A stretch of DNA of 11,923 bases from CAYWRO01 sp964460345 (GTDB lineage Bacteria > Planctomycetota > Phycisphaerae > Phycisphaerales > UBA1924), in assembly GCA_964460345.1 (NCBI GenBank), contig CAYWRO010000098.1, positions 1 to 11,923 of the forward strand. Reading direction: 5' to 3'. A program made the translations under genes and the position numbers. This document shows positions 6,747 through 11,560 of this stretch, one piece after another (position 1 is the first letter of the stretch; each line of letters starts with the position of its first letter). The notes beneath the pieces were generated by a model. It was not told the origin of the DNA, made no database searches, and was given only the letters and a program-made list of their open reading frames with translations.

Positions 6747-7591
6747 AGGTCAAAGCCAGCGTCCACATCAAGCGCGCCACCATCGGAACCGTCGGCGTCG
6801 CCAAACAAGCCGTCGCCGCCGAGGAACCCGCCGCTGAGGAACATCAGCAGCATGGACAGCACGATCACGATGATGGAGACTGTCACCCACCACACACCCA
6901 CGGCCAGCGCGACACCAGCGCCCCAGCGGGTCCAGGCGGGGCCGCCGGCCGAGGCTCGCACGACACGGAAGCAGATCGCGGTGTTGAGGCCGACCAAGCC
7001 GATGTAGAGCAGGCCGAGGAAGTACACCTCCACATCGAGCAAGCCTTCCAGCGTTACGGGTCCGACCGGGTGCGAGGAGGCGAGCAGCAGCGTTGCCGCC
7101 GGTGCGACCAGAGCACCCGCCACCGCCGGCCAGATCGTGACGCGGATGAATGCGGGCAGGCGCGCGAGAGCAGGCGTCACGTGATGGAGAGCCGTAAACA
7201 TCGCGGCGAAGATCGCCGTCATCACCGCCCAGACAGGCCAGAGGTTGAAGACAGTGTCGGCATCCGACACCAGATGGCTGAGGTACACGACTCCCAAGCC
7301 CGCCGCGATCGCATAGGGGATTGCCAGAAGGCGGCAAAGCTGCGGACAAACCAGCAGCACGATGAGACCGAGCGCCGCGGTCCACAGCCCCGCGCGGGCT
7401 GCTTCAAGCAGCGGCTCGCCGACGATCCAGCCGAGGATCGCCGCAAGGAGCATCGTGCCTAATACGGCTAGGGCGGAACCCACCGATGCGGCAAGGTGGC
7501 CCGCTGCCGGCGGCCGCGGCGACGCTGACGTGTGTTTCCTCTTGAACCACCAGCGGATGCGCAGCTGCATCGGGTTGCCGGTCACAATCAT
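6743..7591 (-). CDS. Polytopic integral membrane protein of unknown function
   Basis: A 282-residue protein with a basic N-terminus (RIRWWFKRKH), about seven hydrophobic segments (roughly 34-57, 63-82, 88-105, 116-136, 148-170, 185-206 and 222-252) and a Gly/Asp-rich acidic tail (GGFLGGDGLFGDADG and onward) that should be soluble. I recognise no family and see no catalytic motif. ATG 7591 is supported by AGGAG seven bases upstream; a longer in-frame reading runs into recO and is spurious. A TATACT box on the minus strand (7623-7628 on plus) could be its own -10. The gene starts 88 bases after the recO stop and its TGA overlaps the detached recO end, so it lies exactly between two recO termini. 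This suggests it arrived with that insertion. Confidence 0.75.
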   Translation of the reverse strand: MIVTGNPMQLRIRWWFKRKHTSASPRPPAAGHLAASVGSALAVLGTMLLAAILGWIVGEPLLEAARAGLWTAALGLIVLLVCPQLCRLLAIPYAIAAGLGVVYLSHLVSDADTVFNLWPVWAVMTAIFAAMFTALHHVTPALARLPAFIRVTIWPAVAGALVAPAATLLLASSHPVGPVTLEGLLDVEVYFLGLLYIGLVGLNTAICFRVVRASAGGPAWTRWGAGVALAVGVWWVTVSIIVIVLSMLLMFLSGGFLGGDGLFGDADGSDGGALDVDAGFDL

Positions 7592-7679
7592 GGCGGCACT
7601 CCTGACCCCGCGAGCAGCGGCCAGTATATCGGCAGAACAAGGTGGGATGCCAGGCGCCGTCAGGTCCTGGCGGAAATGG

Positions 7680-8627
7680 CTACTTCGGCAGCCGCGCCCC
7701 GAACACCACGGGCATCGAGCGCGGCTCGCGCCCCAGCGTGTGGCGGATGTACGCCGCGAGGAGGCGGTTGGCGCGGAGGGTTGTTGCGGGCGGGGCGCTC
7801 GCGAGCGCCGCGTCTGTGCCGCCGTTTGCGCCGGCGACTTTGCGCAGCAGTTCGATCGTCTCGGCGCGGACGCGCCAGGCGTGCGCGTGCAGGGCGTGCT
7901 CTCCTGACTGATCTGCCGTGGCCTTGCCCCCCCCGCTTCCACCACCTGAGATCACGCCGCCGAGCGAGGGACTGAAGAGCATCACGCCGCGGTTTGGGGA
8001 GGGGGGGGCGCCAAGCGCCTCCCCCGTCTGCACATCCGCATCCAGTTCCGGCTTGTACCCCGTCTCCACCAGCGCCGCCCATTGGAAGGCGAGCAATGCT
8101 GCGCCGACGTCATCCCTCTGTCCGTTCGTGTCGGCTCGGAGAGCCGACCTACCCGTGTCGGCCGTGTCGGCTCGGAGAGCCGACCTACCCCCACCCCCTC
8201 CAATCCTCTCCAGCCCCCCCACCATCGCCTCGAAGAGCGCTTCGTGCGGGTCGTGGTCCGTGACCATGTGGTGCACGAGGTCCGCCATGTACAGCCCCGC
8301 GTTGTACGCCTCGAGCCGCCGCCGCAGCCCCGGGTACATCGCGGTCAGGTCCCACTCGGTAATGAGCGTGAGCCCCGCGCCCTCGGTCGCCGCCGCGCGC
8401 GTCCCGCCGCCGCCCCCGCCGCCGCGTTCCCCCTTCACAATCAACCCCGCCATCCCGCGCGTCAGCAGCTCGATCCCGCCGGAGTACGGCGCCTTCGGCC
8501 GCCGCGACCCCTTGGCCAACCCGCGCACCACGCCGCGGCCGCGGGTAAACAGAGACACCGTCTGGCTCGTCTCCGAAAAATCCCATTGCCGGATGCAGAT
8601 CGCGTCCTCGATGACGTTGGGGGGCAC
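7680..8627 (-). CDS. recO: DNA repair and recombination mediator RecO
   Basis: RecO loads RecA on SSB-coated single strands together with RecR in RecF-pathway repair. The N-terminal OB-fold is clear: EDAICIRQWDFSETSQTVSLF, then GLAKGSRRPKAPYSGGIELL. The helical domain follows (YNAGLYMADLVHHM, LLAFQWAALVETGYKPELD), and the C-terminus is RLLAAYIRHTLGREPRSMPV. I chose GTG 8627, since codons upstream to 8666 are translated heptamer repeat. At about 315 residues it is longer than usual (230-260), owing to low-complexity inserts: a Gly-run near residue 70, a repeat-derived GRSALRADT duplication near 145-167, and a Gly/Ser stretch near 215-235. The Cys ligands of the zinc finger found in some RecO proteins are absent (YKPELDADVQTG). 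It diverges from the merR-like gene. Confidence 0.88.
   Translation of the reverse strand: MPPNVIEDAICIRQWDFSETSQTVSLFTRGRGVVRGLAKGSRRPKAPYSGGIELLTRGMAGLIVKGERGGGGGGGTRAAATEGAGLTLITEWDLTAMYPGLRRRLEAYNAGLYMADLVHHMVTDHDPHEALFEAMVGGLERIGGGGGRSALRADTADTGRSALRADTNGQRDDVGAALLAFQWAALVETGYKPELDADVQTGEALGAPPSPNRGVMLFSPSLGGVISGGGSGGGKATADQSGEHALHAHAWRVRAETIELLRKVAGANGGTDAALASAPPATTLRANRLLAAYIRHTLGREPRSMPVVFGARLPK
8128..8190 (-). repeat. Two in-frame REP palindromes inside recO
   Basis: Two identical 27-bp copies at 8128-8154 and 8164-8190, each with the palindrome TCGGCTC-GGA-GAGCCGA. On the coding strand each reads GGGTAG directly before the hairpin, so GTAG lies 5' of the stem. The repeat period is 36 bases (12 codons), with a 9-base partial unit between the copies. 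The translation is GRSALRADTADT then GRSALRADTNGQ, so the RecO frame is kept. Confidence 0.9.
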
Positions 8628-8637
8628 GGGGCCATGA

Positions 8638-8672
8638 TAGTGCACAGTGCACAGTGGACAGTGCACAGTGTC
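8638..8672 (+). repeat. Heptamer tandem array (variant), recO-merR spacer
   Basis: Units TAGTGCA, CAGTGCA, CAGTGGA, CAGTGCA and CAGTGTC. It is the same 7-bp family as at 4518-4550 and 4717-4751. It lies just upstream of the chosen recO start and would encode an artefactual N-terminal extension if an ATG in it were used. Confidence 0.85.
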
Positions 8673-8699
8673 AGAGCCGCGTGCGGAAGCACGCGAAAG
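8671..8699 (+). repeat. Hairpin repeat with GGAA loop, copy 1
   Basis: TCAGAGCC is followed by a 7-bp stem, CGCGTGC/GCACGCG, around a GGAA loop (8678-8695). The same sequence recurs in reverse orientation at 10021-10052, including the TCAGAGCC flank. It ends 8 bases before the -35 box of the merR-like gene. Confidence 0.7.
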
Positions 8700-8707
8700 C
8701 AGGGGTC

Positions 8708-8739
8708 TTGACGTTGAACCCGGTGCAAGGTCGTACGAT
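8708..8739 (+). promoter_or_regulatory. MerR-type promoter with operator dyad, upstream of the regulator
   Basis: TTGACG (8708-8713) and TACGAT (8734-8739) are separated by 20 bases, the overlong spacer typical of MerR-controlled promoters. The spacer contains the imperfect palindrome TTGAACCCGGTGCAA (8714-8728). The expected start of transcription is at or next to the ATG (8745), so the mRNA would be leaderless. This implies autoregulation. Confidence 0.7.
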
Positions 8740-8744
8740 CTTTC

Positions 8745-9185
8745 ATGAGCGAGCCCTTTCGCATCGGAGAGTTGGCCGCGGCCGTCGACGTTGCGACCTC
8801 CACGGTCCGCTTCTATGAGCGCCGGGGGCTGCTGCCCGCGGATTCCCGCAGCCGGGCGGGGTACCGCCTCTACGGCGACGCCGCGGTCGAGCGGCTGCGC
8901 TTCATCCGGCTGGCGCAGTCATCCGGATTCACGCTGGAGGACATCGCCGCGCTGCTGGAGTTCCAGTCGGAGCGGTCCGCGCCGCGCGAGCGTGTGCGCG
9001 CCATGCTGTCGATGCGATTGGCCGATGTGCGCCGCCGCCAATCCGAACTGCGTCAGCTTGAGAAGGTCATAAAGACGTCCCTGGAAGCGTGCTCGCGCGC
9101 CGGCGACGGCGCGTGCTGCCCTGTCGTCGAGCGCCTCACGGTCAGCGCATCGGGGCCGACCAAGAAAAATACAAAGAGGGCTTGA
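8745..9185 (+). CDS. MerR-family transcriptional regulator, probably metal- or thiol-responsive
   Basis: A 146-residue regulator of the usual MerR length. The winged helix-turn-helix is clear (FRIGELAAAVDVATSTVRFYERRGLL at 5-30, RAGYRLYGDAAVERLRFI at 37-54, GFTLEDIAALLEF at 61-73), then a dimerisation helix (about 81-113). The C-terminal loop reads AC116-SRAGDGA-C124-C125-PVV. C116 and C125 keep the nine-residue spacing of Cys117 and Cys126 of mercury MerR, and the CC resembles zinc/lead-type members. The third Cys, normally at the start of the dimerisation helix, is missing (ERSAPRE). It has a MerR-type promoter directly upstream and no Shine-Dalgarno site. Its stop codon lies within the -35 box of the next promoter. 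The inducer cannot be named from sequence. Confidence 0.9.
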   Translation: MSEPFRIGELAAAVDVATSTVRFYERRGLLPADSRSRAGYRLYGDAAVERLRFIRLAQSSGFTLEDIAALLEFQSERSAPRERVRAMLSMRLADVRRRQSELRQLEKVIKTSLEACSRAGDGACCPVVERLTVSASGPTKKNTKRA

Positions 9186-9213
9186 CTCGTCACCCGGGTT
9201 CAAGCCCGATGAT
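9182..9213 (+). promoter_or_regulatory. Second MerR-type promoter, driving the Cys-rich small gene
   Basis: TTGACT (9182-9187) and GATGAT (9208-9213) are 20 bases apart. The spacer is centred on ACCCGGGT (9192-9199), and its reverse complement contains TTGAACCCGG, the same 10 bases as in the operator at 8714-8728. The dyad centre lies about 8 bases past the -35 box in both promoters. The -35 overlaps the regulator's stop codon. Confidence 0.6.
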
Positions 9214-9272
9214 TGTTTAAGAGGAAGGGGATCGTCCCCTTCCGTCCCCTTCACCGGACACGGAGCATTGAC

Positions 9273-9503
9273 ATGAAAAGGAGACTCATCATGACAGCAG
9301 CAGCGACAGGCATCGTGACAGCCGGCGCGGCCGCGGCGTACATGACCGGCACGCGCGACGCCCAGCGCGAGGATTGCCCCGGCAAGATCATCTGCCCGAT
9401 CACCGGCGACCTGATCTGCGCCGACGAGTGCCCGGCGGAAGCCGCCAAGACGGTGGCCCTTCCGGTCTCGGACGTCCCCGCGTGCTGCGCGGGCAAGAAC
9501 TGA
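9273..9503 (+). CDS. Small exported or membrane-tethered Cys-rich protein
   Basis: A 76-residue protein. MKRRLIM plus a hydrophobic segment (8-24) looks like a signal peptide or single anchor, putting the rest outside the cytoplasm. The remainder carries six Cys at 35, 41, 49, 53, 71 and 72, in CPGKIICPITGDLICADECP (35-54) and a terminal ACCAGKN, which suggests metal or thiol binding. No GMTCxxC (MerP/CopZ) motif is present and I recognise no family. Start choice: ATG 9273 has GGAG seven bases upstream and gives the basic n-region; ATG 9291 has a perfect AAGGAG seven bases upstream and would drop it, so both may be used. Its own MerR-type promoter and the adjacent regulator suggest it is the regulated target. 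Confidence 0.7.
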   Translation: MKRRLIMTAAATGIVTAGAAAAYMTGTRDAQREDCPGKIICPITGDLICADECPAEAAKTVALPVSDVPACCAGKN

Positions 9504-9605
9504 GCCCGAGCCGCCCCGCCGCCGCGAGGCGACGGGCGGCATTCCCGGCGGGGACCGGCGGGGTTACACCAGGATCGCGGGAGCGTGGCATCGATCGTGC
9601 CACTA

Positions 9606-9747
9606 ACCTGCCGCGTCCTTGATCGTCCGCCTCACGATTGAGCGTGTGCGGCAGGTCAGTGTCGGTTGGGCGCCGATCGCGCGATCGCACCGACCTGCCG
9701 CGGGGCGGTTGGTGATGGTTGGACGGGCAAGGCGGCGGCAGGTCGGT
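9606..9747. repeat. Alternating inverted copies of GCGGCAGGT
   Basis: The motif occurs as ACCTGCCGC (9606-9614), GCGGCAGGTC (9648-9657), GACCTGCCGC (9692-9701) and GCGGCAGGTCGGT (9735-9747). Adjacent inverted copies could form 10-bp stems. The regular alternation resembles a BIME. Confidence 0.65.
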
Positions 9748-9762
9748 GGCACGCTCTCCTGC

Positions 9763-9824
9763 CCGCCGCCGCAGGCGGCACGCACTCTTGGGGTCGGGCA
9801 GGGGGTACTCCCCCTGCCATCGCG
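9763..9824 (+). repeat. Compound double-hairpin repeat, copy 1
   Basis: Contains a CCGCC-GCA-GGCGG hairpin, a short link with GGGGTCGG, and a perfect 9-bp stem GGCAGGGGG/CCCCCTGCC around a TACT loop (9797-9818). Nearly identical to the copy at 10055-10114, differing by a few substitutions and one indel. Confidence 0.85.
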
Positions 9825-9954
9825 ACGCGTCGCTCGTAGCGAACGTCACCGTGAAGGCGCAACGCATCAGGCGCATCGTCACGCTCTACGTTTCGGCGCA
9901 GGGGCTGCGCCCCCGCACCCCCGTTTGCGCGACTCATTCATCAACGACCGCCCA

Positions 9955-9991
9955 CATGCCCGCGCGGAGTACCGCGTGGGCATGCCACCCG
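9955..9991 (-). repeat. GTGGGCATGCC hairpin, copy 1
   Basis: A 13-bp stem with one mismatch (9955-9967 with 9972-9984) around AGTA, that is TACT on the minus strand, followed by CCACCCG. Shares its core and flank with 10163-10195. Confidence 0.8.
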
Positions 9992-10020
9992 TTGCGGATC
10001 CGCCCGTGGCGATTGCGCGC

Positions 10021-10052
10021 CGTTTCCGCGTGCTTCCGCACGCTGGCTCTGA
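10021..10052 (-). repeat. Hairpin repeat with GGAA loop, copy 2
   Basis: Minus-strand reading gives TCAGAGCCA, then stem GCGTGC/GCACGC around GGAA (10028-10043). Matches the copy at 8671-8699 apart from one inserted base and the outer flank. Confidence 0.7.
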
Positions 10053-10054
10053 AT

Positions 10055-10114
10055 CCGCCGCCGCAGGCGGCACGACTCCCGGGGTCGGGCAGGGGGTACT
10101 CCCCCTGCCGTCGC
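10055..10114 (+). repeat. Compound double-hairpin repeat, copy 2
   Basis: Same layout as 9763-9824, including the 9-bp stem with TACT loop at 10088-10109. Same orientation, 292 bases downstream. Confidence 0.85.
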
Positions 10115-10162
10115 AGCGCGACGCGCCCCGCGCCTCGCGCCCCACCGACATGCCACCAGCAG

Positions 10163-10195
10163 CCCCGCGCGGGGTACCGCGTGGGCATGCCACCC
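10163..10195 (-). repeat. GTGGGCATGCC hairpin, copy 2
   Basis: Shares CCCGCGCGG, GTACCGCGTGGGCATGCC and ACCCG with 9955-9991 (GGTA instead of AGTA at the loop). The outer left arm has diverged. Confidence 0.75.
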
Positions 10196-10245
10196 GCTTG
10201 CCGGGTCATGGGCGTGACTGCGCAGCACTGTCGCTCGACACGTTC

Positions 10246-10455
10246 ATTCTGACCGTCGACTGCGTGAATCTGACCGTCGATTGATCCATTCTGACCATCG
10301 TCTGCGTCGTTCTGACCATCGTCTGAATCATTTTGACCATCGTCTCAGCCATTCTGACCGTCGTCTGAATGATTTTGACCGTCGTCAGAATCATTTTTAC
10401 TGCGGTCAAAATCATTTTTACCGCGGTAAAAATCATTTTTACCGTCGACAGCGCG
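10246..10455. repeat. Ten-unit 21-bp tandem array with dyad symmetry
   Basis: Exactly ten units starting at 10246, 10267, 10288, 10309, 10330, 10351, 10372, 10393, 10414 and 10435, with no length variation. The best units follow ATTC-N-GAC-N4-GTC-N-GAAT, an imperfect palindrome. The last three are T-rich, and unit 9 contains a perfect 18-bp palindrome, TTTTTACCGCGGTAAAAA (10415-10432). Units have diverged from one another, so the array is not a recent expansion. The local AT content is far above the surroundings. Confidence 0.92.
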
Positions 10456-10772
10456 GCGCTGTCTCAGGTCCGAGTGCGGTTATTGCGCGATTCAGCGTGC
10501 ATTTCATCGCCGGATGTGGGGGTGATAACGCGATGCGGACGTTCGACGCGGATCAGTGATCCATCGCGCAGCCCTTTGCCAGACCGCGCGGCGGTTTTTG
10601 CGCGTGCCCCGCCCGGTTTCGGCGGGCGGAGCGTAATTCTCGCGTCTGTTGGCATGCGGGGCTCAAGCCGTGCGGACCGATGCTCCGATGTCGCCACTTG
10701 CACGGAGGCGCGGACGCGCGACGCGGTGTCGGGACGTTCGACCCTCATGATTGATTGAACGGAGACACGACG

Positions 10773-11453
10773 ATGAGCAAAGTTATTCCTGGCCCGCGTG
10801 ATGAGATGCTGGACTTTTACGCCAATCACATCGAGACCTGGGACATGAACCAGGCCAGCATCGGCCTCGGTGCGCCGGAGCTCACCGCGCTCAAGGAAGC
10901 CCTCGACGCCGCGCTCCTGCAGCGCGGGGCGACGCAGCAGCTTCGGCAGAATGCGCGCACGGCGACCGATGTGCTCAACGCGAAGGCCGCGCTGGTGCGC
11001 TCCCTCGGCGGCGCGGCGATGTCGACCATCCGCGGCTACGCCGAGGCGACCGACCCCGCGGTCGTCTACGCCAAAGCCGACCTGCCCATGCCGAAACCGC
11101 CGACGCCCGCCGGGCCGCCCGTCGCGCCCACGAGCGTCGTCGCCGATCCGAACGCGACCGGCACGATCACGCTCAAGATCAAGGGCAGCGTCGCGCAGAA
11201 CGCGTCCTTCGAGATCGAGCGCTCCGTCGACGGCGGGCCTTATGTTCTCATCAAGCCGACGCGCAGCAAGACGTGGACCGATGAGGCCGTGCCGATGAAC
11301 ACCAACGTCATCATCTATCGCGTCTGGGGCGCCCGCGACGACGTCCGCTCGCAGACCGCGACGAGCGCGACCGTCAACTTCGGCAACCTGCCGGCGGAAA
11401 TCCTCGCGGCCTTCCGCACCAACGGGATCGAGCCGCAGGCCGAGGCGGCTTGA
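10773..11453 (+). CDS. Helical plus fibronectin type III-like protein, function unknown
   Basis: A 226-residue protein. Residues about 5-95 look alpha-helical (IETWDMNQASIGLGAPELTA and onward to ATDPAVVYAKADLP). A Pro-rich linker follows (PMPKPPTPAGPPVAP, about 99-113), then a beta-rich C-terminal domain (about 114-205) with TITLKIKG, FEIERSVDGGPYVLI and VIIYRVWGARDD, which fits a fibronectin type III fold. From memory the layout resembles an uncharacterised family found in several phyla, with this N-terminal helical pair and an Fn3 domain; no function is established. There is no signal peptide. I chose ATG 10773, with GGAG eight bases upstream, over TTG 10755. A strong terminator follows, so it is probably monocistronic. 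The ten-unit array ends 317 bases upstream. Confidence 0.82.
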   Translation: MSKVIPGPRDEMLDFYANHIETWDMNQASIGLGAPELTALKEALDAALLQRGATQQLRQNARTATDVLNAKAALVRSLGGAAMSTIRGYAEATDPAVVYAKADLPMPKPPTPAGPPVAPTSVVADPNATGTITLKIKGSVAQNASFEIERSVDGGPYVLIKPTRSKTWTDEAVPMNTNVIIYRVWGARDDVRSQTATSATVNFGNLPAEILAAFRTNGIEPQAEAA

Positions 11454-11464
11454 AGAAGCGTCTC

Positions 11465-11489
11465 ACGCAGAGACGCAGAGCGCGCAGAG
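11465..11489 (+). repeat. ACGCAGAG octamer repeat
   Basis: ACGCAGAG occurs twice in tandem (11465-11480), then a degenerate CGCGCAGAG. It lies between the stop codon of the Fn3-like gene and its terminator. Confidence 0.7.
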
Positions 11490-11499
11490 GAAGAGATTG

Positions 11500-11560
11500 A
11501 GGAGGCCCTGCCCCCCCCCCCCCGCCCCCCCGGGGCGGGAGCAGCGGCCTCCTTTCTCTT
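11500..11560 (+). terminator. Two-tier hairpin with T-rich tail and poly-C tract
   Basis: The outer stem AGGAGGCC (11500-11507) pairs with GGCCTCCT (11546-11553). The inner stem CCCGCCCC (11521-11528) pairs with GGGGCGGG (11532-11539) across three C. TTCTCTT follows. A run of 13 C (11511-11523) forms part of the loop. It probably ends transcription of the Fn3-like gene. Confidence 0.75.

Larger units (their letters stand above)
9504..10772. other. Repeat-filled 1.27-kb region without a convincing gene
   Basis: Frames here are open mainly because of high GC and repeats, and none resembles a known protein. The region holds alternating GCGGCAGGTC motifs, two copies of a compound hairpin, two copies of a GTGGGCATGCC hairpin, a GGGGC-TGC-GCCCC hairpin at 9901-9913, a second GGAA-loop hairpin and the ten-unit 21-bp array. 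From 10456 to 10772 I see only an 11-base direct repeat, GGACGTTCGAC (10537-10547 and 10732-10742), and a small GGATCA-G-TGATCC dyad (10550-10562). A gene-sized RNA cannot be excluded. Confidence 0.7.

Noticed and set aside
7592..7945. N-terminal extension of the membrane protein
   Set aside because: It is an antisense-free second frame within recO on the same strand. The ATG at 7591 has its own AGGAG site and starts the plausible protein.
8628..8666. RecO start at the ATG in the heptamer array
   Set aside because: The first 13 residues (MHCPLCTVHYHGP) are a translated repeat; RecO similarity begins after GTG 8627.
9273..9503. MerP-like mercury-binding protein
   Set aside because: No GMTCxxC motif and no ferredoxin-like fold pattern; only the Cys content and the MerR neighbour suggest metals.
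10206..10436. Minus-strand frame encoding nine heptads such as MIQTMVR
   Set aside because: The heptads follow from the 21-bp period, which leaves several frames open on both strands. It uses AAA and AGA at the basic position in a GC-rich genome, lacks a ribosome site and does not cover the array evenly.
10246..10455. CRISPR array
   Set aside because: Units are contiguous at 21 bp with no unique spacers, and no cas gene is nearby.
10464..10829. Minus-strand frame with a repeated RVERP motif
   Set aside because: The repetition comes from the 11-base direct repeat GGACGTTCGAC; composition is Arg-rich and it runs into the Fn3-like gene.
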